Positions 47,512 through 57,377 of a stretch of DNA of 64,000 bases are shown here, in pieces. The notes under the pieces were generated by a model. The model saw only the letters and a list, made by a program, of their open reading frames with translations, did not search any database and was not told the origin of the DNA. The DNA is from Pseudomonas marginalis (lineage in GTDB: Bacteria > Pseudomonadota > Gammaproteobacteria > Pseudomonadales > Pseudomonadaceae): the NCBI RefSeq assembly GCF_024169655.1, contig NZ_JALJWV010000001.1, forward strand, positions 253,001-317,000, in the 5' to 3' direction. The translations under genes and the position numbers were made by a program. Within the stretch, counting starts at the first letter, position 1. Every line of letters begins with the position of its first letter.

Positions 47512-48483
47512 ATGCAGACTTGGTACCCGCAGATCAAACCCTACGCCCGGCACGATCTGGCCGTCGATGACACCCACACCCTGTATGTCGATGAAAGTGG
47601 CTCCCCCGAAGGCTTGCCCGTCGTATTCATCCATGGTGGCCCTGGCTCCGGTTGCGACGCCAACAGCCGCTGCTATTTCGATCCGAACCTGTACCACATC
47701 ATCACCTTTGACCAGCGTGGCTGCGGGCGTTCCACCCCCCGCGCCAGCCTGGAAAACAACACCACCTGGGACCTGGTCGCCGACCTTGAGCGCATTCGCG
47801 AGCACCTGGGCATCGACAAATGGGTGTTGTTCGGTGGCTCCTGGGGTTCGACCCTGGCGCTGGCCTACGCGCAAACCCATCCCGAGCGCGTGCATGGTTT
47901 GATCGTGCGCGGGATTTTCCTGGCCCGGCCCCAGGACATCCGCTGGTTTTACCAGGAAGGCGCCAGCCGCCTGTTTCCGGATTACTGGCAGGATTACCTT
48001 GCGCCGATCCCTCAGGACGAGCGCCACGACCTGCTCACCGCGTACCACAAGCGCCTGACCGGCAACGACCAGATTGCCCAGATGCACGCCGCCAAGGCCT
48101 GGTCCACCTGGGAAGGGCGCATGTTGGGCCTGTGCCCGAACCCGCAGTTGATCGAGCGTTTCGCCGAGCCCCAGCGTGCGCTGTCGATTGCTCGCATCGA
48201 GTGCCACTACTTCACCAATAATTCCTTCCTGGAACCCAACCAGCTGATTCGCGACATGCACAAGATCGCCCATCTGCCTGGCGTAATCATCCACGGCCGC
48301 TACGATATGATCTGTCCGCTGGATAACGCGTGGGAGCTGCATCAGGCCTGGCCGAACAGTGAACTGCAGGTGATCCGCGAGGCGGGCCATGCGGCGTCCG
48401 AGCCCGGCATCACCGATGCCTTGGTGCGCGCGACCGGCGAGATGGCGCGCCGCCTGCTGGACCTGCCGCCTGAAGAAGCATGA
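47512..48483 (+). CDS. pip: Proline iminopeptidase
   Basis: Alpha/beta-hydrolase (peptidase S33) that removes N-terminal proline from peptides. The 323-residue product shows the oxyanion segment [13 protein letters not shown], the nucleophile elbow [20 protein letters not shown], the acid Asp in HGRYDMICP and the catalytic His in [10 protein letters not shown]. It overlaps dtd by 4 bases. Confidence 0.96.
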   Translation: MQTWYPQIKPYARHDLAVDDTHTLYVDESGSPEGLPVVFIHGGPGSGCDANSRCYFDPNLYHIITFDQRGCGRSTPRASLENNTTWDLVADLERIREHLGIDKWVLFGGSWGSTLALAYAQTHPERVHGLIVRGIFLARPQDIRWFYQEGASRLFPDYWQDYLAPIPQDERHDLLTAYHKRLTGNDQIAQMHAAKAWSTWEGRMLGLCPNPQLIERFAEPQRALSIARIECHYFTNNSFLEPNQLIRDMHKIAHLPGVIIHGRYDMICPLDNAWELHQAWPNSELQVIREAGHAASEPGITDALVRATGEMARRLLDLPPEEA

Positions 48484-48917
48484 AGGGCCTGTTGCAACGG
48501 GTGCGTGGCGCCCGGGTCGAGGTCGCGGGCGAAATCGTCGGCGCGATCGACCAGGGTTTGCTGGTGCTGGTGGCCGTGGAACCTGCGGATACCGTCGAGA
48601 GCGCCGACAAGCTGCTGCATAAGCTGCTTAACTATCGGGTGTTCAGCGACGACGACGGCAAGATGAACCTGTCGCTCAAGGATATCGGCGGCGGTTTGCT
48701 GCTGGTGTCGCAGTTCACGCTGGCGGCGGATACCAAAAGCGGGCTGCGGCCAAGTTTCTCCACCGCCGCGCCGCCGGCCCTGGGCGCAGCACTTTTTGAA
48801 CACTTGCTGTTACAAGCGCAACAATTGCATGGCAAGGTGGCGTCAGGGCGTTTTGGTGCGGATATGCAGGTACATTTGGTCAATGATGGCCCTGTGACCT
48901 TCCTCTTGCAGACATGA
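48480..48917 (+). CDS. dtd: D-aminoacyl-tRNA deacylase
   Basis: Removes D-amino acids and glycine from mischarged tRNAs. The 145-residue product has the family motifs [18 protein letters not shown] at the N-terminus, [17 protein letters not shown] (active-site region) and the C-terminal NDGPVTFLL, where the Gly-Pro pair forms the chiral-proofreading site. It is translationally coupled to pip through ATGA. Confidence 0.97.
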   Translation: MKGLLQRVRGARVEVAGEIVGAIDQGLLVLVAVEPADTVESADKLLHKLLNYRVFSDDDGKMNLSLKDIGGGLLLVSQFTLAADTKSGLRPSFSTAAPPALGAALFEHLLLQAQQLHGKVASGRFGADMQVHLVNDGPVTFLLQT

Positions 48918-49183
48918 ATGTATTAAAAACGACGTTAATGCCTAAAAACGCAGGGTTTCGCTACAAATACTTCGTTGTCCCTGATGCGTTGTCTCGCGGG
49001 CTACTAGATAATCGCGCGCTACGGGGATCAGCGTTGTTTGGTCCATTTTTGACTTAGGTAGAGACTTGTCCGACAGCCTCAGGGGAATCATTTTGTCCCA
49101 GGGGAGTCGGAACAATGCTCGCCAACCTGGCATATAGATAGCTGGCCGTTGGTTTTTTGATCTGTTTTCGGCGAGGGTTGCTC

Positions 49184-50911
49184 GTGATTGTTAGTCCCTG
49201 TAATGCACCAAAATTGTCTGCCAAACGGTTACGAAACGCACTGGTGACGGGCTCCGCCCTGTTTTGCCTGTTCGGCGCGGGTCAACTGTGGGCATTCAGT
49301 CTGGATGATGTGTCGGCCAAGGCAAAAGAGCTGGCCGGGCAGAAATACGAAGCTCCGCGCAGCAATCTGCCGAACGAATTCCGCGAAATGAAATTCGCTG
49401 ACTATCAGAAGATTCGTTTCCGTAACGAAAAAGCCGAGTGGGCCGATCAGAATACCCCGTTCAAGCTGTCCTTCTATCACCAGGGTATGCACTTCGATAC
49501 ACCGGTGAAAATCAACGAAGTCACCGCCGACAGCGTCCAGGAAATCAAATACGACCCGACGCGCTTCGATTTCGGCGACGTCAAATTTGATCCCAAGTCC
49601 ACCGAGCAGTTGGGTTATGCCGGTTTCCGTGTGCTGTTCCCGATCAACAAGGGCGACAAGCAAGACGAAATCCTGACCATGCTCGGCGCCAGCTATTTCC
49701 GCGTTGTGGGCAAGGACCAGGTGTATGGCCTGTCCGCCCGTGGCATGGCGATCGATACCGCGCTGCCGTCCGGCGAAGAGTTCCCGCGTTTCACCGAGTT
49801 CTGGATCGAGCGTCCAAAGCCGGGTGACAAGCACCTGGTGATCTTCGCCCTGCTGGATTCGCCGCGCGCCACCGGTGCCTATCGCCTGATCCTGCGTCCG
49901 GGCACCGACACCGTGGTCGACGTCAAGTCCCAGATGTTCCTGCGCGACAAGGTCAGCAAGCTGGGCGTTGCCCCGTTGACCAGCATGTTCCTGTTCGGCG
50001 CGAACCAGCCGTCCAAGGTCCTCAACTACCGTCGCGAGCTGCATGATTCCAGCGGCCTGTCGATCCATGCCGGTAATGGCGAGTGGATCTGGCGCCCACT
50101 GAACAACCCTAAACACCTGTCGGTCAGCAACTTCACCGTAGAGAACCCGCGTGGTTTCGGCCTGCTGCAACGCGGTCGCAACTTCAGCCACTACGAAGAC
50201 CTGGACGACAATTACGACAAGCGCCCAAGCGCCTGGATCGAGCCTGAAGGCGACTGGGGCAAGGGTTCCGTCGACCTGGTGGAGATCCCGACCGCCGATG
50301 AAACCAACGACAACATCGTTGCCTTCTGGAGCCCGGAAAAACTGCCGGAAGTCGGCCAGCCGCTGGAGGTCGCCTATCGCCTGCACTGGACCCTGGACGA
50401 CGCTGCGTTCCATTCGCCGGACAGCGCCTGGGTCAAGCAGACCCTGCGTTCCACCGGCGACGTGAAGCAATCCAACCTGATCCGTCAGCCGGATGGCAGC
50501 GTGGCGTACCTGGTGGACTTCGAGGGTCCGGCCCTGAAGAAACTGCTGCCGGACGCGCCGGTTCGCAGCCAGGTGAGCGTGGGTGACAACGCTGAGTTGG
50601 TCGAAAACAGCGTGCGTTACAACGCGCACACCAAAGGCTGGCGCCTGACCTTGCGCATGAAGATCAAGGACGCAGGCAAACCGACTGAAATGCGTGCGGC
50701 CCTGGTCCAGGACATCGTGCAGCCTGAGCCCGAGAAGGTGTCGACCCAAGTACTCAAAGCCGACAAAGTGCTGGCCAAACAGCATGAGAAACAGGCCAAG
50801 AAAGACAAGGAAGCCAAGCAGCCAGAAGCTGCCCCAGCCACACCGGAGCCGATCAAGACCGAGCAAGTCCTGACCGAAACCTGGAGCTATCAGTTGCCTG
50901 CCGATGAGTAA
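49184..50911 (+). CDS. opgG: Glucan biosynthesis protein G (OpgG)
   Basis: Periplasmic protein needed to make osmoregulated periplasmic glucans, probably acting on the nascent beta-1,2 backbone. The 575-residue product has a signal peptide (about 1-38, ending GQLWA), the OpgG beta-sandwich with [29 protein letters not shown] and [13 protein letters not shown], and a Lys/Ala/Pro-rich C-terminal extension (about 530-560). I chose GTG 49184 ([15 protein letters not shown]) because GAGGG lies 6-7 bases upstream. The frame could start 9 codons earlier. It overlaps opgH by 8 bases. No promoter was recognised in the 266-base gap after dtd. Confidence 0.95.
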   Translation: MIVSPCNAPKLSAKRLRNALVTGSALFCLFGAGQLWAFSLDDVSAKAKELAGQKYEAPRSNLPNEFREMKFADYQKIRFRNEKAEWADQNTPFKLSFYHQGMHFDTPVKINEVTADSVQEIKYDPTRFDFGDVKFDPKSTEQLGYAGFRVLFPINKGDKQDEILTMLGASYFRVVGKDQVYGLSARGMAIDTALPSGEEFPRFTEFWIERPKPGDKHLVIFALLDSPRATGAYRLILRPGTDTVVDVKSQMFLRDKVSKLGVAPLTSMFLFGANQPSKVLNYRRELHDSSGLSIHAGNGEWIWRPLNNPKHLSVSNFTVENPRGFGLLQRGRNFSHYEDLDDNYDKRPSAWIEPEGDWGKGSVDLVEIPTADETNDNIVAFWSPEKLPEVGQPLEVAYRLHWTLDDAAFHSPDSAWVKQTLRSTGDVKQSNLIRQPDGSVAYLVDFEGPALKKLLPDAPVRSQVSVGDNAELVENSVRYNAHTKGWRLTLRMKIKDAGKPTEMRAALVQDIVQPEPEKVSTQVLKADKVLAKQHEKQAKKDKEAKQPEAAPATPEPIKTEQVLTETWSYQLPADE

Positions 50912-53474
50912 TTCTCAAGTCCAGCCAGAGACTCTGTCCGAGTACCTGGCGCACCTGCCGATGACCGCAGAGCAGCGCGCCGAACTGGCGGGCTGTACAT
51001 CCTTCAGCGAACTGCACGAACGTTTGTCGTCCAAGGCGTTCGATGCCCCGGTCGACGCCGCCCAAGCGTCGGTTGGCCGGCGGTTGACCCTCAGCACGGC
51101 TGAAGAACTGCAGGACGCCGAAATGCTGGCGCTCGACGCCAGCGGCCGTGTGTGCCTCAAGGCCACCCCGCCGATTCGTCGGACCAAGGTTGTGCCTGAG
51201 CCGTGGCGCACCAATATCCTGGTGCGCGGCTGGCGCCGGCTGACCGGTCGCACCAACCCGCCGACGCCGCCGAAAGACGAACGTGTGCTGCCGGCAGCGC
51301 GCTGGCGCACCGTCGGTTCGATCCGTCGCTACATCCTGCTGGTGCTGATGCTCGGCCAGACCATCGTGGCTGGCTGGTACATGAAAGGCATCATGCCGTA
51401 TCAGGGTTGGTCGCTGGTCGACTTCGACGAGATCCGCAACCAGACCCTGCTGCAAACCGCTACCCAGGTACTGCCTTACGCGCTGCAAACCAGCATCCTG
51501 ATCATGTTCGGGATCTTGTTCTGCTGGGTGTCGGCGGGTTTCTGGACCGCGTTGATGGGCTTCCTCGAACTGCTGACCGGCCACGATAAATACCGGATCT
51601 CCGGTAAAAGTGCTGGCAACGAGCCGATTCCGAAGAGTGCGCGTACCGCGCTGGTGATGCCGATCTGTAACGAAGACGTGCCCCGCGTATTCGCTGGCCT
51701 GCGCGCGACGTTCGAGTCGGTCGCGGCGACCGGTGACCTGGACCGCTTCGACTTCTTCGTGCTCAGCGACAGTAACGACGCCGACATCTGCATCGCCGAA
51801 CAGCAAGCCTGGCTCGACGTGTGCCGCGAAGCCGGTGGCTTCGGCAAGATCTTCTATCGCCGCCGTCGCCGTCGCGTCAAACGCAAGAGCGGCAACCTCG
51901 ACGACTTCTGCCGTCGCTGGGGCGGTGACTACAAGTACATGGTCGTTCTCGACGCCGACAGCGTGATGAGCGGCGAATGCCTGACCAGCCTGGTGCGCCT
52001 GATGGAAGCCACGCCGGATGCCGGGATTATCCAGACCGCGCCACGGGCGTCGGGCATGGACACCCTGTATGCGCGCATGCAGCAGTTCGCCACCCGCGTG
52101 TACGGCCCGCTGTTTACCGCCGGCCTGCACTTCTGGCAGTTGGGTGAATCCCACTACTGGGGTCACAACGCAATCATCCGTATGAAGCCGTTTATCGAGC
52201 ACTGCGCCCTGGCGCCGTTGCCGGGTAAAGGCGCGTTCGCCGGTGCGATCCTGTCCCACGACTTCGTTGAAGCCGCGCTGATGCGCCGTGCCGGCTGGGG
52301 CGTGTGGATTGCCTACGACCTGCCGGGCAGCTACGAAGAACTGCCGCCGAACCTGCTGGACGAACTCAAGCGCGACCGTCGCTGGTGCCACGGCAACCTG
52401 ATGAACTTCCGCCTGTTCCTAGTCAAGGGCATGCACCCGGTTCACCGTGCGGTGTTCCTTACCGGCGTGATGTCTTACCTGTCGGCACCGTTGTGGTTCT
52501 TCTTCCTGGTGCTGTCCACCGCGTTGCTGGCGGTGAACACCTTGATGGAGCCGCAGTACTTCATGGCGCCGCGCCAGTTGTACCCGCTGTGGCCGCAATG
52601 GCATCCGGACAAGGCGGTGGCGCTGTTCTCCACCACCGTCGTGCTGCTGTTCCTGCCGAAGTTGCTGAGCGTCATCCTGATCTGGGCCAAGGGCGCGAAA
52701 GAGTTCGGTGGCAAGTTCAAGGTGACAATGTCGATGCTGCTGGAGATGTTGTTCTCCATGCTGCTGGCGCCGGTGCGGATGATCTTCCACACCCGCTTCG
52801 TCCTCGCCGCGTTCCTCGGTTGGGCCGCGACCTGGAACTCGCCGCAGCGTGACGACGACTCCACCCCATGGGGTGAAGCGGTCAAGCGCCACGGTCCGCA
52901 AACCCTGCTCGGCTTCCTCTGGGCGCTGTTGGTGGTGTGGTTGAACCCGAGCTTCCTGTGGTGGCTGATCCCGATCGTCGGTTCGCTGATGCTGTCGATC
53001 CCGGTGTCGGTGATTTCCAGTCGGGTCAAGCTGGGTCTCAAGTCCCGTGACGAGAGCCTGTTCCTGATCCCTGAGGAATACAATCCGCCGCAAGCGCTGC
53101 TGTCGACCGAGAAGTACACCCACGAAAACCGTTGGCACGCCCTCAACGACGGGTTTGTGCGTTCGGTGGTCGACCCGCAGCAGAACGCCCTGGCCTGCGC
53201 CCTGGCGACCTCGCGTCACCGTGAGGCGGAGCCGATCGAGTACCTGCGTGGCGAGCGCGTGCGTTATGCGTTGAAAGTCGGCCCTGCCGGCCTCACCAAC
53301 GCCGAACGCCTGGCCTTGCTCAGTGACCCGGTGGCCCTGGCCCGCTTGCACGAGCAGGTCTGGAGCGAAGGGCATGCCGAGTGGTTGGGTGCCTGGCGCG
53401 AGTCGATCAAGTCCGATCCGCATGCGCCATTGCTGCCGTTGCAACCGCTGTCGTCCCAGGCTCAACCGGCCTGA
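50904..53474 (+). CDS. opgH: Glucan biosynthesis glucosyltransferase H (OpgH)
   Basis: Inner-membrane family-2 glycosyltransferase that polymerises UDP-glucose into the periplasmic glucan backbone. The 856-residue protein has an N-terminal cytoplasmic segment, two helices (about 140-165 and 190-225), a GT2 catalytic domain ([18 protein letters not shown], the Asp motif [13 protein letters not shown], and the RRWCHGN segment) and about six more helices. It is encoded right behind opgG with overlapping frames, as in other proteobacteria. Confidence 0.96.
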   Translation: MSNSQVQPETLSEYLAHLPMTAEQRAELAGCTSFSELHERLSSKAFDAPVDAAQASVGRRLTLSTAEELQDAEMLALDASGRVCLKATPPIRRTKVVPEPWRTNILVRGWRRLTGRTNPPTPPKDERVLPAARWRTVGSIRRYILLVLMLGQTIVAGWYMKGIMPYQGWSLVDFDEIRNQTLLQTATQVLPYALQTSILIMFGILFCWVSAGFWTALMGFLELLTGHDKYRISGKSAGNEPIPKSARTALVMPICNEDVPRVFAGLRATFESVAATGDLDRFDFFVLSDSNDADICIAEQQAWLDVCREAGGFGKIFYRRRRRRVKRKSGNLDDFCRRWGGDYKYMVVLDADSVMSGECLTSLVRLMEATPDAGIIQTAPRASGMDTLYARMQQFATRVYGPLFTAGLHFWQLGESHYWGHNAIIRMKPFIEHCALAPLPGKGAFAGAILSHDFVEAALMRRAGWGVWIAYDLPGSYEELPPNLLDELKRDRRWCHGNLMNFRLFLVKGMHPVHRAVFLTGVMSYLSAPLWFFFLVLSTALLAVNTLMEPQYFMAPRQLYPLWPQWHPDKAVALFSTTVVLLFLPKLLSVILIWAKGAKEFGGKFKVTMSMLLEMLFSMLLAPVRMIFHTRFVLAAFLGWAATWNSPQRDDDSTPWGEAVKRHGPQTLLGFLWALLVVWLNPSFLWWLIPIVGSLMLSIPVSVISSRVKLGLKSRDESLFLIPEEYNPPQALLSTEKYTHENRWHALNDGFVRSVVDPQQNALACALATSRHREAEPIEYLRGERVRYALKVGPAGLTNAERLALLSDPVALARLHEQVWSEGHAEWLGAWRESIKSDPHAPLLPLQPLSSQAQPA

Positions 53475-53481
53475 TTCAGAC

Positions 53482-53506
53482 GCCCCCGAGGGTTCTCCTC
53501 GGGGGC
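53482..53506 (+). terminator. Hairpin after opgH
   Basis: Stem GCCCCCGAGG/CCTCGGGGGC with a 5-base loop, 8 bases after the opgH stop. No T run follows, so it may stabilise the message rather than terminate it. Confidence 0.5.
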
Positions 53507-53616
53507 ATCTCAAGCGCTGGTCCTACAGCGTTTACCGCGTCTTCCTTTGTGCCCTAACTCCTTGTTATTTCGAAACAAAAGTCCCTGGTTCGAGGCGTAT
53601 TGCCGTGCCTGTGTCT

Positions 53617-53639
53617 GAGTTAGCATCGCCCCCCGAAAT
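53617..53639 (+). promoter_or_regulatory. Conserved upstream block shared by two binding-protein genes (copy 1)
   Basis: A 23-base block (GTTAGCATCGCC then CCCCGAAAT) matches 20 of 23 bases of the block at 54607-54629. TAGCAT could be a -10 element. It lies 24 bases before the first binding-protein gene. Confidence 0.5.
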
Positions 53640-53662
53640 TTGACTCGACCACAGGGGGATTC

Positions 53663-54463
53663 ATGATCAAAAGGTATTGTTCGGCATTGCTGATGGGCGC
53701 TGTCGCATTGATTCACGGTGGTCTGGTGCAGGCCGGCGCGCTGGACGACGCCGTTCGGCGTGGCGTGCTGAAAGTGGGGACCACGCCCACCTACGTGCCG
53801 TTCGAGATGACCGATAAACAGGGGCGTATCGTCGGTTTTGAAGTCGATTTGCTCCAGGCGATGAGCCGCGCCCTGGGGGTTGAGCTTGAACTGGTGGCGG
53901 TGCCGTACACCGAGTTGCTGTCGGGGCTGATGGCGAGGAAGTTCGATCTGATTGGCAGCGGCATGACGGTCACGCAGGAGCGCAACCTCAAGCTGAACTT
54001 CAGCGACTCGTTTATCGTGGTCGGCCAAACGGTGTTGCTGCATCCGCGCCTCGCCGGCAAGGTTGCCAGCATCGAGGACCTGGACGACGCCGGCTACCGC
54101 ATCGCCACCACTGAAGGCACTACCGCAGAGGCTGCGGCGCAACGATTCCTCGGGGCTGCTCGGCTAAGCAGTTTCGCGACGCCGGAGGAAGGGGTGCGCC
54201 AGGTGGTGATCGGTGCGGCCGATGCGTTCATCCATGACGCGCCCTACAACCTGATCGCGATGACTCGGCCGGAAAACCAGGCATTGCTGGTGCTGGAGCA
54301 ACCCTTCACCTACGAGCCCCTGGCGTTCGGCCTGAAAAAGGGCGATTACGACAGCCTGAACTGGATCAACCATTTCCTCAACCAAGTGGCGCAGGACGGT
54401 ACCTACGATCGCCTGTACGACAAGTGGTTCAAGGACACCGATTGGATGGCGGAGGTCGACTGA
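53663..54463 (+). CDS. Amino-acid ABC transporter substrate-binding protein (copy 1)
   Basis: Periplasmic type II binding protein of family 3 (PF00497). The 266-residue product has a signal peptide (about 1-26, ending LVQAG), the entry motif RRGVLKVGTTPTYVPFEMTDKQGRIVGFEVDLLQAM, and GSGMTVTQERNLKLNFSDSF. It ends DRLYDKWFKDTDWM. It is a close paralogue of the gene downstream, sharing VKVG-TPTYxPFEMTDK and GSGMT-TQERNL. No cysteine follows the signal, so it is soluble. The ligand is not readable; polar amino acids are likely. Confidence 0.9.
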   Translation: MIKRYCSALLMGAVALIHGGLVQAGALDDAVRRGVLKVGTTPTYVPFEMTDKQGRIVGFEVDLLQAMSRALGVELELVAVPYTELLSGLMARKFDLIGSGMTVTQERNLKLNFSDSFIVVGQTVLLHPRLAGKVASIEDLDDAGYRIATTEGTTAEAAAQRFLGAARLSSFATPEEGVRQVVIGAADAFIHDAPYNLIAMTRPENQALLVLEQPFTYEPLAFGLKKGDYDSLNWINHFLNQVAQDGTYDRLYDKWFKDTDWMAEVD

Positions 54464-54606
54464 AAGTCATAAGTGCTTACACATCAACCCATTGCCTGAG
54501 CCGGGCGATAAGGTGTCTATCCCTGCGCTTCTGCGTGGTGTTGTAGGGTTTTTCCGACATACCTCGACAACTATTACCCGTGAAACCTTTGTGCCGGGCA
54601 GCGAGT

Positions 54607-54629
54607 GGGTTAGGATCGCACCCCGAAAT
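54607..54629 (+). promoter_or_regulatory. Conserved upstream block shared by two binding-protein genes (copy 2)
   Basis: A 23-base block (GTTAGGATCGCA then CCCCGAAAT) is the counterpart of 53617-53639. TTGTGC at 54585-54590 and TAGGAT at 54610-54615 are not ideally spaced, so the promoter reading is tentative. It lies 51 bases before the second gene. Confidence 0.45.
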
Positions 54630-54679
54630 GGTGCAGCCCTTTTGCGCGCCGACCTCATAAGAATCGTTCAGGGGACTTG

Positions 54680-55480
54680 ATGATGAAAAAGTATCTTTCG
54701 ATGCTGCTGCTCGGCGTCACCGCGCTGGTCGCGGCCAATGCGGCTCAGGCCGGTGCCATCGACGATGCGGTCAAGCGCGGCACGCTGAAAGTCGGCATGG
54801 ACCCGACCTACATGCCGTTCGAAATGACCGACAAGCGCGGTGAAATCATCGGCTTCGAAGTCGACATCCTCAAGGCCATGGCCAAGTCCATGGGCGTCAA
54901 ACTGGAACTGGTGTCCACTGGCTACGACGGCATCATCCCGGCCTTCCTCACCGGTAAGTTCGACATGATCGGCAGCGGCATGACCCTGACCCAGGAACGC
55001 AACCTGCGCCTGAACTTCAGCGAACCGTTCATCGTGGTTGGCCAGACCCTGCTGATCCGCAAGGACCTGGAAGGCACCATCAAGTCCTACAAAGACCTGA
55101 ACGACGAGAAATACCGCCTGACCTCCAAGCTCGGCACCACCGGCGAGATGGTCGCCAAGAAGCTGATCTCCAAGGCCAAGTACCACGGCTACGACAACGA
55201 ACAGGAAGGCGTGCTGGACGTGGTCAACGGCAAGGCCGATGCCTTTGTGTATGACGCGCCGTACAACGTCGTCGCCGAGAAGAAAGTCGGTAACGGCAAG
55301 CTGGTGTTCCTTGAAGAACCCTTCACTTTCGAGCCGTTGGCCTTCGGCCTGAAGAAAGGCGACTACGACAGCATCAACTACATCAACAACTTCCTGCACC
55401 AGATCAGGAACGACGGCACCTACGATCGCATCCATGACAAGTGGTTCAAGAGTTCCGAGTGGCTCAAGGACATGGAATAA
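54680..55480 (+). CDS. Amino-acid ABC transporter substrate-binding protein (copy 2)
   Basis: Family-3 periplasmic binding protein of 266 residues: signal peptide (about 1-24, ending NAAQA), VKRGTLKVGMDPTYMPFEMTDKRGEIIGFEVDILKAM, GSGMTLTQERNLRLNFSEPF, and the end DRIHDKWFKSSEWLKDME. It precedes the permease and ATPase genes after a REP pair and is most likely the main binding protein of that importer. ATG 54680 and ATG 54683 are both possible starts. Lysine-rich stretches distinguish it from copy 1. Confidence 0.92.
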   Translation: MMKKYLSMLLLGVTALVAANAAQAGAIDDAVKRGTLKVGMDPTYMPFEMTDKRGEIIGFEVDILKAMAKSMGVKLELVSTGYDGIIPAFLTGKFDMIGSGMTLTQERNLRLNFSEPFIVVGQTLLIRKDLEGTIKSYKDLNDEKYRLTSKLGTTGEMVAKKLISKAKYHGYDNEQEGVLDVVNGKADAFVYDAPYNVVAEKKVGNGKLVFLEEPFTFEPLAFGLKKGDYDSINYINNFLHQIRNDGTYDRIHDKWFKSSEWLKDME

Positions 55481-55507
55481 CGCCGGCTCCTATGGCTCCT
55501 GCTTTCT

Positions 55508-55606
55508 GTAGGAGCGAGCTTGCTCGCGAAGGCCGTCAACGATAACGCGGGCTTACTGAATAAACGCGGTGTCTTTGAGTTTTTCGCGAGCAAGCTCGCT
55601 CCTACA
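55508..55606. repeat. REP pair (type 3)
   Basis: Inverted copies of TGTAGGAGCGAGCTTGCTCGCGAA, as at 38847-38946, between the binding-protein gene and the permease gene. In ABC operons such elements often stabilise the upstream, highly expressed binding-protein message. Confidence 0.88.
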
Positions 55607-55687
55607 AAATGCCTTGACTGAATGGCATTAGGGCAAGCCCGCCCGCCACAAAGGTGGGGCTTACCCGACCCTTTTGGATGTTGAGTA

Positions 55688-56647
55688 ATGAAACAGAAAA
55701 AAGCCCAATGGCCCTGGCACCTGCTGACCGTGGTCGTGCTGGTCGGCCTGGCTGGCGCCTTGTACTACGCCACGTCGCTGATGTCCTACGAATGGCGCTG
55801 GAACCGCGTGCCGCAATATTTCGCCTATCAGGCCGAAACGTCCCTGCGCGCGGCGGATGTGTCCACCGTTGTCGAGTTGGTGCGCAAAGGCGATGTGGCC
55901 GAAGTCACCCTGCGCAACGACGCGGGCACCGAGCAAAAACTCACCGTGGCCGACAACAGCCTGCAAGTGGCACGTGGCGATGACGTGGCGGAAGGCGATG
56001 TAGTGGGCGTGACCCGGCAGTGGGCGCTGGGACCATTGATGTGGGGCTTGTGGACCACCTTGTGGCTGTCCGTGGTGTCCGGGGTCCTGGGCTTGGCGAT
56101 CGGCCTGGCGACGGGTTTGTGCCGGCTGTCCAGCAACCCGACCTTGCGCGATCTGTCGACGATCTACGTCGAACTGGTGCGCGGCACCCCGCTATTGGTG
56201 CAGATCTTCATTTTCTATTTCTTTATCGGTACGGTGCTCAACCTGTCCCGGGAGTTTGCCGCGATCGCTGCGCTGTCGCTGTTCACCGGGGCCTACGTGG
56301 CGGAAATTGTCCGAGGCGGTGTGCAGTCGATCGCCCGAGGCCAGAACGAAGCCGCGCGCTCGCTGGGCTTGAGTGCCAGCCAGTCGATGCGCCATGTGGT
56401 GCTGCCGCAGGCGCTCAAACGCGTGCTACCGCCCCTGGCCGGGCAATTTATCAGCCTGGTGAAAGACACCTCGCTGGTATCGGTGATCGCGATTACCGAG
56501 CTGCTCAAGAGCGGCCGCGAAGTCATCACCACCTCGTTTTCGCCGTTTGAAATTCTGTTCTGCGTGGCAGGCCTGTACCTGTTGATCAACCTGCCGCTGT
56601 CGAAAATGGCCAGCCGGCTTGAGCGGAGGCTCGCGCAAAGTGATTGA
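55688..56647 (+). CDS. Amino-acid ABC transporter permease with an N-terminal periplasmic insert
   Basis: Inner-membrane permease of the HisM/GlnP class. The 319-residue product has a first helix (about 11-30), then an unusual stretch of about 80 residues (about 32-112, [21 protein letters not shown]..., predicted periplasmic). The usual five-helix core follows, with the EAA loop [32 protein letters not shown]. The core alone is about 205 residues, the usual permease length. It overlaps the ATPase gene by 8 bases. Confidence 0.92.
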   Translation: MKQKKAQWPWHLLTVVVLVGLAGALYYATSLMSYEWRWNRVPQYFAYQAETSLRAADVSTVVELVRKGDVAEVTLRNDAGTEQKLTVADNSLQVARGDDVAEGDVVGVTRQWALGPLMWGLWTTLWLSVVSGVLGLAIGLATGLCRLSSNPTLRDLSTIYVELVRGTPLLVQIFIFYFFIGTVLNLSREFAAIAALSLFTGAYVAEIVRGGVQSIARGQNEAARSLGLSASQSMRHVVLPQALKRVLPPLAGQFISLVKDTSLVSVIAITELLKSGREVITTSFSPFEILFCVAGLYLLINLPLSKMASRLERRLAQSD

Positions 56648-57374
56648 AGTCCGCGATCTGGTAAAAGTCTTCGACACCCGTGGCCATGTGGTGCGCGCGG
56701 TGGACCACGTCACCACCCAGGTCGCCAAAGGCGAAGTGCTGGTGGTGATCGGCCCGTCTGGCTCGGGCAAGTCGACCTTCCTGCGCTGCCTCAATGGCCT
56801 GGAAGCGTTCGATTCGGGTTCGGTGAGCATCGACGGCTTGCAACTGGCTGATCCGAAAACCGACGTGAACGCCTATCGCCGCGAAGTCGGCATGGTGTTC
56901 CAGCACTTCAACCTGTTCCCCCACATGACCGTGCTGGAGAACCTGTGCCTGGCGCAAAAAGTCGTGCGCAAGCGTGGCAAGAAAGAGCGTGAAGCCAAGG
57001 CCCTGGCGTTGCTGGAAAAGGTCGGCATTGCGCAAAAGGCCAACGAGTTTCCCTCGCGGCTGTCCGGCGGCCAGCAGCAGCGGGTGGCGATTGCCCGTGC
57101 GCTGGCGATGGAACCCAAGGTGATGCTGTTCGACGAGCCCACCTCGGCCCTCGACCCGGAAATGGTCGGCGAAGTGCTCGACGTCATGAAAACCCTGGCC
57201 CTGGAAGGCATGACCATGGTCTGTGTCACCCACGAAATGGGCTTTGCCCGTGAAGTGGCGGACCGAGTGCTGTTCTTCGACCATGGCAAGCTGCTCGAAG
57301 ACGCGGCCCCGGCCGCGTTCTTCGACGCGCCGAAAGACCCGCGCGCCCAGGCCTTCCTGCGCCAGGTGCTGTGA
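56640..57374 (+). CDS. Amino-acid ABC transporter ATP-binding protein
   Basis: ATPase of the polar-amino-acid importer class. The 244-residue product has Walker [11 protein letters not shown] loop [12 protein letters not shown], signature [15 protein letters not shown], Walker [14 protein letters not shown] and switch VTHEMGFA. I chose GTG 56640 ([11 protein letters not shown]), with GGAGG about 10 bases upstream and overlapping the permease stop; a TTG 7 codons earlier is possible. It converges on the chemoreceptor gene with only 3 bases between the stops. Confidence 0.95.
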   Translation: MIEVRDLVKVFDTRGHVVRAVDHVTTQVAKGEVLVVIGPSGSGKSTFLRCLNGLEAFDSGSVSIDGLQLADPKTDVNAYRREVGMVFQHFNLFPHMTVLENLCLAQKVVRKRGKKEREAKALALLEKVGIAQKANEFPSRLSGGQQQRVAIARALAMEPKVMLFDEPTSALDPEMVGEVLDVMKTLALEGMTMVCVTHEMGFAREVADRVLFFDHGKLLEDAAPAAFFDAPKDPRAQAFLRQVL

Positions 57375-57377
57375 GCC

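Noticed and set aside
47154..47537. 127-codon minus-strand frame upstream of rhs
   Set aside because: Proline/serine/arginine-rich, overlaps the pip start and another frame, and shows no motif; more likely chance.
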